DNA of 63,807 nt, taken from Proteobacteria bacterium UBA2133 (GTDB taxonomy: Bacteria; Pseudomonadota; Gammaproteobacteria; Arenicellales; UBA868). The notes beneath the pieces are model-generated. The model saw nothing but the letters and a program-made list of their open reading frames with translations. It was not told the origin of the DNA and made no database searches. The DNA lies in contig DCXP01000001.1 of NCBI GenBank assembly GCA_002327725.1, positions 1 to 63,807 on the forward strand, in the 5' to 3' direction. This document shows positions 1-7,628 of the stretch, piece after piece. Each line of letters opens with the position of its first letter. Within the stretch, counting starts at the first letter, position 1. A program made the translations under genes and the position numbers.

Positions 1-1
1 C

Positions 2-874
2 CCGATTTTCACACTGGACGTACCCGGCAGTCGCGAGGGTGGGGTGCACACTGGCCCGGGTGATCGGTCGTTCGAGAACGACCGCAGTTATGTTGAGGCC
101 CAGGTGCGCGAACTGATTACCCTGTGCGAGGAGGTAACCGGCCGCAAGTTCGATATAGACAAGTTGCGCGAGGTGCTGGGATATGCCAACGACGTGGCCA
201 GCAGTTGGCAGCGAGTTCTGGAACTGAATGCCAGTCTACCTTCGGTGTTCAATGCCGTCACTGAGGGGACTGTCTACCTGGGTGTTGCCAACGGCTTTCG
301 CGGTACCGAGCAGGGCAGTCAATACTTCAAGGAACTGGTCGAGGAGATGGAATACAAATCGGCGAACGGCATCGGTACTCTGACGGACGAAAAATACCGA
401 CTGATCTTTGTCGGTGTACCCTGCTACCCGATTTTCCGGCGCTTTAACGAGATGTTCTCAGACTGGGGCGGCACCTTTGTCAATTCGACCTATCTGTGGT
501 TTGCCTCCGGCGGCACCAACCGAGGCTTCCAGTACGACTTGCAACGCCCGGTCGAGAGCCTGGCCGAGGGTGTGTTGCTCAGCGTCCGTGATGCCATGGA
601 CAGTATGTTCCATCAGAGCTACATGGTTGAGGACATGATCGATGACATGCAAGTGGACGGCGTGGTTTATCACCCGATCAAGAGTTGTCGCACGGTCTCT
701 ACTGGCCTGGCCGACAGCCGGCGCTACCTGATGGACAAGCGTGATGTCCCGTCGCTGTTTCTGGAATCGGACATGATGGACAAACGTGTTGTTTCTGAAG
801 CCCAGATGAAGAACCGGATAGACGCATTCTTCGAGGGGCTTGCATCGCGTCGCAGCCAACAGGCCGCGGCCTGA
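2..874 (+). CDS. Benzoyl-CoA reductase / 2-hydroxyacyl-CoA dehydratase family subunit (BcrC/BcrB or HgdB type), 5' end outside window
   Basis: The reading frame is open from base 2, so the start lies upstream and only the C-terminal ~290 residues are present. The protein resembles the HgdB/BcrB/BcrC family, whose subunits hold the active-site [4Fe-4S] cluster of ATP-dependent benzoyl-CoA reductase or 2-hydroxyglutaryl-CoA dehydratase. Visible family features are the LDVPGSREGG stretch at the very start, a conserved GVPCYP motif mid-protein and a late HPIKSC segment with a likely cluster cysteine. Two different ATPase subunits follow at once (20-bp gap). That favours class I benzoyl-CoA reductase over a dehydratase, which normally has a single activator. 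I cannot tell which of the two catalytic subunits this is; the partner should lie upstream. Confidence 0.82.
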   Translation, partial: PIFTLDVPGSREGGVHTGPGDRSFENDRSYVEAQVRELITLCEEVTGRKFDIDKLREVLGYANDVASSWQRVLELNASLPSVFNAVTEGTVYLGVANGFRGTEQGSQYFKELVEEMEYKSANGIGTLTDEKYRLIFVGVPCYPIFRRFNEMFSDWGGTFVNSTYLWFASGGTNRGFQYDLQRPVESLAEGVLLSVRDAMDSMFHQSYMVEDMIDDMQVDGVVYHPIKSCRTVSTGLADSRRYLMDKRDVPSLFLESDMMDKRVVSEAQMKNRIDAFFEGLASRRSQQAAA

Positions 875-894
875 ACGAGTAGAGGAATCGAGAC

Positions 895-1710
895 ATGGCG
901 TATGCAGCAGGTGTAGATGTGGGGTCGACCCAGAGTAAAGCCGCGATCGTTGATGAGGAAGGCAATCTGGTTGCGACCGCTCTTGATGAAACCGGGGCGA
1001 ATGTAGTGCAGGCAGCCGAGAAGGTCTATGAACAGGCTCTGCGCAGCGTAAACCTGCGCGAAGAAGAGATCGACTACATCATCGGCACCGGCTACGGACG
1101 TTACAAGGTCACCTTTGGTAATGCCCAAGTTACCGAGATTAGCTGTCATGGACGGGGTGCGGTAAAGATGTTTCCCGACACCCGTACGGTAATCGATATG
1201 GGCGGCCAGGATACCAAAGCGATCAGTGTCAGTCCCTCCGGTGAAATCAATGATTTCTGTATGAATGACAAGTGCGCTGCCGGGACTGGCCGCTTTCTCG
1301 GGGCGGCTGCGATGGCGCTGGATCTGCCTCTGGACGACCTTGGCGTCACGGCCCTGAAGTCGGATAAGCCCGTGCGTATCAGTACCACCTGTACCGTTTT
1401 TGCCGAGTCAGAGGTTCTCTCGTGGCTGGGTAAAGGAAAAAAACTGCCCGACATCCTCTGGGGAGTGCATCAGTCGATCGCCACCCGAACCATCGGTCTG
1501 GTGCGTCGGGTAGGACTGGAAGAAAAAATTACATTCACTGGGGGGGTGACCCGTAACGTGGCTATGGTAAAGGCATTGGAGGATCGCCTCGGCACCCGCT
1601 TGAATGTCAGTGAACAGGCTCACTACATCGGCGCGCTCGGCGCAGCACTTTTTGCCCTGGACCATATTCTTGAGAGCCGCAAACCCGCGGCCAGTGCAGA
1701 GGTGGCGTAA
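895..1710 (+). CDS. BadF/BadG/BcrA/BcrD-type ATPase subunit of benzoyl-CoA reductase (first)
   Basis: This is an ASKHA-fold ATPase that couples ATP hydrolysis to low-potential electron transfer into the catalytic subunits. The phosphate-binding motif is GVDVGSTQSK at residues 6-15, a second nucleotide motif DMGGQDTK at ~101-108, and a late GG motif at TFTGGVTRN. Cys127 in NDKCAAGTG and Cys166 in TTCTVFAESEV are the expected ligands of the [4Fe-4S] cluster bridging two ATPase subunits. At 271 aa it has the short form, as in Azoarcus-type Bzd enzymes. The ATG follows a GAGG-like site (agaggaatcg), and the stop overlaps the next start by one base, so translation is probably coupled. Aromatic-acid degradation is inferred from the gene trio. 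Confidence 0.85.
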   Translation: MAYAAGVDVGSTQSKAAIVDEEGNLVATALDETGANVVQAAEKVYEQALRSVNLREEEIDYIIGTGYGRYKVTFGNAQVTEISCHGRGAVKMFPDTRTVIDMGGQDTKAISVSPSGEINDFCMNDKCAAGTGRFLGAAAMALDLPLDDLGVTALKSDKPVRISTTCTVFAESEVLSWLGKGKKLPDILWGVHQSIATRTIGLVRRVGLEEKITFTGGVTRNVAMVKALEDRLGTRLNVSEQAHYIGALGAALFALDHILESRKPAASAEVA

Positions 1711-2543
1711 TGGACTGTACAGTCGGCATAGACGTAGGCTCTACCTACACCAAGTGTGTCATCCTTTCGGCTGACGGCAAGATCGTTAGCCGCAAGTTGG
1801 CACAGACCGGGTTCAAACTGGGAGAAGTCTCGGAACGATTATTGAACGAGACTCTGACGGACAGCGGGCTGAAGCGCAGCGACGTTGGCTATGTGATCGC
1901 TACCGGCTTTGGCCGTCACCAGGTCGAAGACAAGGATGCGGCGGTGACTGATCTGACTGCTGCCGCACGCGGTACTGCGTTCTTTTTTCCTGATACCCGA
2001 ACCGTGCTCGATATTGGCGGCCAGACCATGAAAGCGAGCCGGATCGACGAGAACTGCAAGGTCGATTCGTTTCGACTCAACGACAAGTGTGCCGCTGGAA
2101 CGGGAGCCTTTCTGGAGAAGACGGCCCATTACATGGGGTTTAAGACAGAAGATATCGGACCGCTGCTGACTACCTCGCGCGAGTCTGTTGCCATTTCCGG
2201 GGTATGTGCGGTGTTTGCTGAGTCTGAAGTGATTAATCACCTGTCCCAGGGTATTGCCCCGGCGGACATCATGCAGGGTGCAATCTCATCGCTGATCAAG
2301 CGGTCGGTCCAACTGATGAAACGGGTCCGTGCTGAGCCCGGGTATACCCTGGTTGGGGGCCTGTTACGGTTTCGCACGATGGTCGATGAGGTGCAGGACA
2401 AGCTGGGCCAGAAAGTCAATGTTCCTGAGGGGGATCTGGTTCAGTTTGCGGCCGCGTTGGGTGCTGCCGTGCTGGGACACCGGCGGATGCAGCAGTTAGG
2501 TATGGGCACCGGCCTGACGGTGGCGGGTGCCGCTGTTGCCTGA
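1710..2543 (+). CDS. BadF/BadG/BcrA/BcrD-type ATPase subunit of benzoyl-CoA reductase (second)
   Basis: This is the second, non-identical ASKHA ATPase (277 aa). It has GIDVGSTYTK at residues 6-15, and Cys127 (NDKCAAGTG) and Cys166 (SGVCAVFAESEV) at exactly the same positions as in its neighbour. The second nucleotide motif reads DIGGQTMK, with Thr where the upstream paralogue has Asp. Class I benzoyl-CoA reductases use a hetero-pair of such ATPases (BcrA/BcrD, BzdP/BzdQ), whereas 2-hydroxyacyl-CoA dehydratases use a homodimer, so the pair is the main evidence for the reductase assignment. The ATG lies inside the taatgg junction with the upstream stop. Confidence 0.85.
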   Translation: MDCTVGIDVGSTYTKCVILSADGKIVSRKLAQTGFKLGEVSERLLNETLTDSGLKRSDVGYVIATGFGRHQVEDKDAAVTDLTAAARGTAFFFPDTRTVLDIGGQTMKASRIDENCKVDSFRLNDKCAAGTGAFLEKTAHYMGFKTEDIGPLLTTSRESVAISGVCAVFAESEVINHLSQGIAPADIMQGAISSLIKRSVQLMKRVRAEPGYTLVGGLLRFRTMVDEVQDKLGQKVNVPEGDLVQFAAALGAAVLGHRRMQQLGMGTGLTVAGAAVA

Positions 2544-2616
2544 GCGGCCATTTCCCGGCGGTTGCCGCAATCCCACGAGGGTGGATACTGATGATGCAAC
2601 TGATTCGAGTGCGGTT

Positions 2617-2832
2617 ATGGCCGATCCAGTGCTTACGGCAAATGGCTGGGTAAAGCGCTATCTGGCAGATTCCTCCCGGGCCCGCGAAGCACGTGAACTG
2701 TACGCAGCGATGGGTTACGAAGTATACGAACAGCAACTCGATCCTGCCGACTTTCCCTCAAGTTGCGGTGATTGTCCCTCTGTGGTCTGCAAGGGCTACG
2801 TTATGATCTATACCCGCCGGCGTTCAGTATAA
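2617..2832 (+). CDS. Small cysteine-containing protein downstream of the benzoyl-CoA reductase genes, function unknown
   Basis: This is a 71-residue protein in the same orientation, directly after the reductase ATPase. The C-terminal half has three Cys in SSCGDCPSVVCKGY, which suggests a metal or Fe-S site or a redox role. The N-terminal half looks helical and charged (GWVKRYLADSSRAREARELY). The frame is open further upstream (a GTG at 2581 and another at 2527 inside the preceding gene). I prefer ATG 2617 because the conserved-looking sequence begins there, but no strong ribosome binding site is visible. Anaerobic aromatic clusters do carry small uncharacterised genes; I cannot match this one to a named family. 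Confidence 0.55.
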   Translation: MADPVLTANGWVKRYLADSSRAREARELYAAMGYEVYEQQLDPADFPSSCGDCPSVVCKGYVMIYTRRRSV

Positions 2833-2856
2833 GGGGCAGCCAGGCCGGTGCACAGG

Positions 2857-3124
2857 TCATTCGTCCCAACAATAAAAGCCTTTTCCTGATTTCTTTCCCA
2901 GCAGGCCATCACGAGCCATATCCTGCAGGAGTTTGGGAGGCGCAAACTGCGATGCACCCAGCGCCTGGTGCAGGTACCGTGCTATCGCCAGTCTGACATC
3001 AAGGCCGGCCATATCGGTCAAACGCAATAGGCCGACCGGGTGCCGATAGCCATGCACCATGGCGGCATCAATATCCGCAGCACAGGCCAGCTCCGAGCAC
3101 AGCAATGTCGATGGTCCTGCTCAT
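2857..3124 (-). pseudogene. 3-hydroxyacyl-CoA dehydrogenase remnant with internal deletion
   Basis: Reading the minus strand from ATG 3124, the first 14 residues (MSRTIDIAVLGAGL) are a normal N-terminus entering a Rossmann GxGxxG loop. They then run out of frame into a stop. From about 3100 another frame encodes the C-terminal domain: AADIDAAMVHGYRHPVG, then a DLIGLD-like MAGLDVR stretch, ending with GKKSGKGFYCWDE. The middle of a ~280-residue gene, including the NAD-binding core and catalytic His, is missing. The upstream enoyl-CoA hydratase remnant overlaps this ATG (ATGA), so these are relics of a two-gene operon. The deletion junction lies near 3080-3100. Confidence 0.75.
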
Positions 3125-3285
3125 GTTTGTGTTTTTTCGCCCCTTCTTTTCTCCAGAAAAGCAGTCATCTGCTGCGTTTTGTCGGGGTGTTCAAAAAGCA
3201 CCGCCTGACTTTCCGCCTCTTGGTCCATGGTGGTTTGACTATCCAGCAGCATACCCTGGTGGCTGAGTATTTTTGCGTGACTGAC
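3121..3285 (-). pseudogene. Enoyl-CoA hydratase/isomerase C-terminal remnant
   Basis: The minus strand encodes about 50 residues ending at TGA 3121-3123. They match the C-terminal helix region of the crotonase family: AKILSHQGMLLDSQTT, then MDQEAESQAVLFEHPDK, then TQQMTAFLEKRRGEK. Crotonases typically end with an acidic helix, a D-x-x-E-G-like turn and AFLEKR. Only this tail remains; an in-frame stop lies upstream at 3325-3327, and the N-terminal ~200 residues with the oxyanion-hole sequences are absent. The stop overlaps the ATG of the decayed 3-hydroxyacyl-CoA dehydrogenase, preserving the junction of a former beta-oxidation gene pair. Confidence 0.72.
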
Positions 3286-3308
3286 CTGATCCCTCGACCT
3301 GCGGGATA

Positions 3309-3335
3309 GGGTGGACGCTATAATTCACGCCACCC
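3309..3335 (+). promoter_or_regulatory. Probable promoter (perfect TATAAT) inside an inverted repeat, upstream of the RND operon
   Basis: A perfect -10 hexamer TATAAT sits at 3319-3324, 47 bp before the adaptor start codon. It is centred between inverted 6-bp arms, GGGTGG (3309-3314) and CCACCC (3330-3335). No good -35 hexamer is visible (TCGACC lies about 19 bp upstream). Arms flanking the -10 are a common arrangement for a repressor operator, which would fit an efflux operon, but no regulator gene is adjacent. Confidence 0.45.
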
Positions 3336-3371
3336 GCGGGGACACGTGTTGAGCATTTTTGGAGTGTGTGG

Positions 3372-4445
3372 ATGAAAAAATCCGTCCTGGCCGCGCTCGT
3401 GCTCATGCTCGCTGTCGGCATCTGGATTGGTTCGGGTTTTCTGTCGGAGCCAGGCCCAGCGCAATCCGAACAAAGCACGCCTGCTGCGTCTGGCGGGTCA
3501 GTGCAGCCGCCGTCTGTGCAGGTAGCGACCTTAAAAGCCGGTTCCGTTGCCCAGGTGCTGCATCTGATGGGTGTGACCGCACCCAAACGGCAGGTTCACG
3601 TGCCTGCCCAGACCAAAGGCACAATCGTCGCTCTCACCGCAGCAACCGGTGCTTTAGTCGATGAGGGGCAGCTGCTGGCGCGTATTGATATCGGTGATCG
3701 CAAAGCGCGGCTGCGCGGGGCCGAGGCACTGCTGGCGCAGCGCCAGGCCGAGTACCAGGCTGCAGCCCAGTTGTCGAAGAAAAATCTCCAGTCGGCAACA
3801 GAACTGACCCGCACCCAGACGCTGCTGGACTCGGCCAAGGCGTCGCTGGAGGCGATCCGCCTCGATATCCGCAGAACCCAGGTGCTGGCACCGTTCGCGG
3901 GAGTGGTAGAGCAGCGCTTTGTCCAGGTCGGCGATTACCTGGATATCGGCCATAGTGCCTTCCGCTTGTTGGATCTGTCGAAACTGAAAGTCCAGGGTCA
4001 GATTTCCGAGCGCGACGTCTCCCGGGTGCGCCTCGGGATGCCCGCAGAGTTGACCTTCGTTGACGGACAGCATCTCCAGGGAGAAGTGACGTTTATCTCA
4101 CGTGCGAGCGACAGCGCGACCCGCACCTTTCTTATCGAAGTTACCGCGGATAATCCGGACTTGTCGATCTCCGCGGGAATGACGGCGAAGATCAGGCTCA
4201 ATCTCGGTGACCGGCGGGGGCATCGCCTCAGCCCGGCAGTACTGACCCTGGACGACGAAGGACGGGTAGGCGTCAAGATTATTGATGGAAGCGCCACAGT
4301 CCGCTTTGTTCCGGTGGAACTGATTGCCGATAGTCCCGAAGGGATGTGGCTGGGCGGTCTGCCCGAGATTGTCGAGCTGATTACGGTGGGTCACGAGTTC
4401 GTGTCAACGGGACAGCGGGTAACCGTGAGCCGCGGTGTGCAATAG
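3372..4445 (+). CDS. RND efflux periplasmic adaptor (membrane fusion protein)
   Basis: This periplasmic adaptor links an inner-membrane RND pump to an outer-membrane channel. It starts with a signal peptide/anchor (MKKSVLAALVLMLAVGIWIG), followed by a low-complexity Ser/Pro/Gln linker and a split lipoyl-like domain (VHVPAQTKGTIVAL and later VLAPFAGVVEQRFVQVGDYL). A coiled-coil hairpin of about 60 residues rich in Ala, Gln and Arg lies between the halves, and a beta-barrel domain follows. At ~357 aa it has typical adaptor length. I chose ATG 3372, with GGAG at 3361-3364, over the GTG two codons earlier. The pump gene follows after 15 bp. No TolC-type gene is in the window. The substrate is unknown. 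Confidence 0.85.
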   Translation: MKKSVLAALVLMLAVGIWIGSGFLSEPGPAQSEQSTPAASGGSVQPPSVQVATLKAGSVAQVLHLMGVTAPKRQVHVPAQTKGTIVALTAATGALVDEGQLLARIDIGDRKARLRGAEALLAQRQAEYQAAAQLSKKNLQSATELTRTQTLLDSAKASLEAIRLDIRRTQVLAPFAGVVEQRFVQVGDYLDIGHSAFRLLDLSKLKVQGQISERDVSRVRLGMPAELTFVDGQHLQGEVTFISRASDSATRTFLIEVTADNPDLSISAGMTAKIRLNLGDRRGHRLSPAVLTLDDEGRVGVKIIDGSATVRFVPVELIADSPEGMWLGGLPEIVELITVGHEFVSTGQRVTVSRGVQ

Positions 4446-4460
4446 CGCACGCTGACGACG

Positions 4461-7400
4461 ATGTCGATCATCGGCGCCGCTTTTGGCTACTCCCGAACGG
4501 TACTGGCCGTTCTGTTCTTTATCCTGATCGCCGGGTCGATCGCTTATCAGGATATCCCCAAGGAGTCCGAGCCGGACATTGATATTCCGATCATTTATGT
4601 GACGATGAGTCACGATGGTATCTCGCCCGAAGATGCCGAGCGCCTGCTGATTCGACCCATGGAGCAGGAGCTCAAGTCGATTGAAGGCATCAAGGAAATG
4701 CGCTCAACGGGTTATGAAGGCGGCGCCAACGTGTTGCTTGAGTTTGATGCGGGCTTTGATTCCGACGCTGCGCTGACGGATGTCCGTGAGGGCGTCGATC
4801 TTGCCAAGGGGAATCTGCCGATGGCGACGGATGACCCTGAAGTCCACGAGGTCAACTTCAGCCTGTTTCCGGTTGTGGTGGTCATTCTGTCCGGCGATGC
4901 ACCCGATCGTGCACTGTATCGGCTCGCGCGGAATCTGAAAGACGATATCGAGGGAATCGCGCAAGTACTCGAGGTCAATATTGCCGGGAATCGGGATGAA
5001 GTGGTGGAAGTCATTGTTGACCCCCTGAGACTCGAAAGCTACGGGCTGGATCCGGCCCTGGCGGCAGCCACAGTGAAGAGTTCGAACATGCTGGTTGCAG
5101 CCGGGGTTCAGGATACCGGCAAAGGCCGATTTTCGATCAAGGTGCCGGGATTATTCGAGAGCATCCGGGATATCGCTGACCTGCCGGTTCTGGTGGACGG
5201 CGATGCCGTGGTCAGGGTGAGTGATATCGCCGACGTGCGAAGAACCTTCCGCGATCCGACGAGCTTTGCCCGAGTCAACGGAAAAACGGCCGTCGCGCTT
5301 GAGGTCTCCAAGCGCTCCGGAGAGAACGTGATTGAGACCATCGAGCAGGTCCGCGCAGTCGTTGAAGAAAAGCAAGGACAGTGGCCCCAGACCTTGCGTG
5401 AGACGGTTGAGGTCAGTTACTCGCAGGATGACTCGGACCAGATCCGGACCATGCTGAATGAACTGCAGAACAGCGTCATCAGTGCAGTGATTCTGGTGAT
5501 GGTAGTGGTGATTTCAGCCTTGGGGGTGCGCAGCGGACTTCTGGTCGGGATTGCGATTCCCGGATCGTTCCTGGCCGCATTACTGACCCTCTTCCTGCTG
5601 GGTGTGTCGCTCAATATCGTGGTGCTGTTCAGCCTGATTCTCGCCGTGGGCATGCTGGTGGACGGGGCCATCGTGGTAACCGAATTTGCGGACCGCAAAC
5701 TCAGCGAAGGACTGCCCCGGCGCCGTGCCTATCTGCAGGCGTCCGGGAGGATGGCGGCACCGATTATCGCGTCAACGGCGACGACCCTGGCTGCATTTCT
5801 ACCGCTGGTGTTCTGGCCGGGTGTGGTCGGAGAGTTCATGAAGTATCTCCCGATGACGGTGTTGATTACGCTCATCGCCTCATTGCTGATGGCACTGATC
5901 TTCGTTCCCACGATTGGCGGACTGATCGGCAAGAAAGCCGTGATCAGCGAGCGCGCGCTGCAGGCATTGCTCGCAGGAGAGAAGGGCGACCTCAATAGCG
6001 TTGATGGCTTTACCGGCCGTTACCTGTCATTGCTGACAGGTGCGGTGAAGCGGCCGGGCTGGGTCCTGATGTCTGCAGTCGGATCGCTGATCGGCGTGTT
6101 CTTTCTTTATGGCGTTATCGGCGCAGGTGTGGAGTTCTTTCCCGACGTAGAGCCGGATAACGCCCAGATTCAGGTACGGGCCCGGGGCAACCTTTCTATC
6201 TCGGAGCAGGACGAGATGATGCGCGCCGTTGAGCGGCGGGTGCTGGACGTGGCCGGCATACGAACCTTCTATACCCACGTGGGGTCCGACAAAAATAATG
6301 AAGAAGCCGAGGATATTGTCGGATCCGTCTCACTTGAATTCGCCGACTGGCACCTGCGGCCGCGGGTCAGTGAGATCTTTGACACCCTTGATCGAAGGTT
6401 GCAGGACCTTTCCGGTGTCATCATTGATCTTCGCAAAGAAGAGGGTGGTCCCCCGGTCGGAAAGCCTTTGCAGCTGCAGCTCTCCTCTGTTTATCCGGAA
6501 CTGCTGGAAGCTTCTGCGGCAAAAGCGAGAGCCCAATTTGATGCGATGAGCGGTTTGAACAGCATCGAGGATTCCCGCCCATTGCCGGGGATTGACTGGA
6601 CGCTCGCGGTGGACCGTGCGCAGGCTGCGAAATACGGGATCGATATCGGCGGGATCGGCAACACCATTCAGATGACCACCGGGGGGTACAAGATCGGAGA
6701 GTATCGTCCGGATGACAGTGAGGACGAGATCGATATCCGGGTTCGCTTTCCAACGATGGATCGCACAGTGACCGGTCTCAATGCCGTACGGATAAACACC
6801 ACATCAGGGGCGGTTCCGGTGTCGAACTTCGTCAAGCGCGAAGCCCGCCAGAAAACCGGCCTGCTGAAGCGGGTGGATGGCCTTCGTGTCATTACCGTGA
6901 AGGCGGATGTCGACGAGGGGGTCTTGGCAGATGACAAGTTGCGCGAGTTACAGGACTGGCTCGGCCAGAACCCCCTCGACTCCCGTATTCAGGTCGACTT
7001 CAAAGGTGAGGACGAGGAACAGGCAAAAGCAAAGGCCTTTCTGGGCAAGGCCTTTCTCGTGGCACTGTTTCTGATGGCGCTGATACTGGTAACGCAGTTC
7101 AACAGCTTCTATCAGGCGTCGCTGATACTGTTTGCGGTTGTCATGTCCACCGTGGGTGTGTTGATTGGCCTGCTCGTGACCCAGTCGCCTTTTGGCATCG
7201 TCATGAACGGGATCGGGGTGATCGCGCTGGCCGGGATTGTGGTTAACAACAATATCGTGCTCATCGATACCTATGCGCGGCTTCGGCAGACTATCAGTGA
7301 TCCCGTCGAGGCTGTTCTGCGTACCGGGGTACAGCGTTTGCGGCCGGTCCTGCTGACGACTGCCACTACGGTGCTGGGACTGATGCCCATGGTGTTTGGT

Positions 7401-7604
7401 GTCAACATTGATTTTGTCACCCGGGAGGTCACACAAGGTGCGCCGTCTACCCAATGGTGGATGCAGTTGTCGACATCGATTGTCTTTGGGCTCAGTTTTG
7501 CAACCGTTCTCACGCTGGTGGTAACGCCGAGCGCGCTGGTTCTGCAGGCAAAGGTTTCAGCGTGGTGGGCCGGAAAGCGTCAAAGACAGACGGCGCCCGC
7601 GTGA
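4461..7604 (+). CDS. RND family efflux pump inner-membrane permease
   Basis: This 1047-residue proton-driven transporter of the AcrB/MexB superfamily has 12 predicted membrane segments and two large periplasmic loops, after helix 1 and around residues 560-860. The N-terminal helix is FGYSRTVLAVLFFILIAGSI. TM4 reads GMLVDGAIVVTEF and so keeps only one of the two Asp residues of AcrB (VDDA). The TM10 region reads GIVVNNNIVLIDTY, without the relay lysine of AcrB, so proton coupling may differ in detail from the drug pumps. Several uncharacterised RND clades share these changes. It is co-transcribed with the adaptor upstream and convergent with glnS. The export substrate cannot be inferred. Confidence 0.88.
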   Translation: MSIIGAAFGYSRTVLAVLFFILIAGSIAYQDIPKESEPDIDIPIIYVTMSHDGISPEDAERLLIRPMEQELKSIEGIKEMRSTGYEGGANVLLEFDAGFDSDAALTDVREGVDLAKGNLPMATDDPEVHEVNFSLFPVVVVILSGDAPDRALYRLARNLKDDIEGIAQVLEVNIAGNRDEVVEVIVDPLRLESYGLDPALAAATVKSSNMLVAAGVQDTGKGRFSIKVPGLFESIRDIADLPVLVDGDAVVRVSDIADVRRTFRDPTSFARVNGKTAVALEVSKRSGENVIETIEQVRAVVEEKQGQWPQTLRETVEVSYSQDDSDQIRTMLNELQNSVISAVILVMVVVISALGVRSGLLVGIAIPGSFLAALLTLFLLGVSLNIVVLFSLILAVGMLVDGAIVVTEFADRKLSEGLPRRRAYLQASGRMAAPIIASTATTLAAFLPLVFWPGVVGEFMKYLPMTVLITLIASLLMALIFVPTIGGLIGKKAVISERALQALLAGEKGDLNSVDGFTGRYLSLLTGAVKRPGWVLMSAVGSLIGVFFLYGVIGAGVEFFPDVEPDNAQIQVRARGNLSISEQDEMMRAVERRVLDVAGIRTFYTHVGSDKNNEEAEDIVGSVSLEFADWHLRPRVSEIFDTLDRRLQDLSGVIIDLRKEEGGPPVGKPLQLQLSSVYPELLEASAAKARAQFDAMSGLNSIEDSRPLPGIDWTLAVDRAQAAKYGIDIGGIGNTIQMTTGGYKIGEYRPDDSEDEIDIRVRFPTMDRTVTGLNAVRINTTSGAVPVSNFVKREARQKTGLLKRVDGLRVITVKADVDEGVLADDKLRELQDWLGQNPLDSRIQVDFKGEDEEQAKAKAFLGKAFLVALFLMALILVTQFNSFYQASLILFAVVMSTVGVLIGLLVTQSPFGIVMNGIGVIALAGIVVNNNIVLIDTYARLRQTISDPVEAVLRTGVQRLRPVLLTTATTVLGLMPMVFGVNIDFVTREVTQGAPSTQWWMQLSTSIVFGLSFATVLTLVVTPSALVLQAKVSAWWAGKRQRQTAPA

Positions 7605-7619
7605 TCCGGCGGACCGGAT
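7604..7619. terminator. Short hairpin between convergent RND and glnS genes
   Basis: ATCCGG and CCGGAT (6 bp, 4-nt loop) form a stem immediately after the RND stop codon. No T-tract follows on either strand, so a role in termination or transcript stability is only a guess. Confidence 0.25.
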
Positions 7620-7628
7620 AGCGCGGAT

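Noticed and set aside
2..2543. 2-hydroxyglutaryl-CoA dehydratase system
   Set aside because: Two non-identical ATPase subunits argue for benzoyl-CoA reductase. The dehydratase normally has one activator gene. Not fully excluded because the 5' part is missing.
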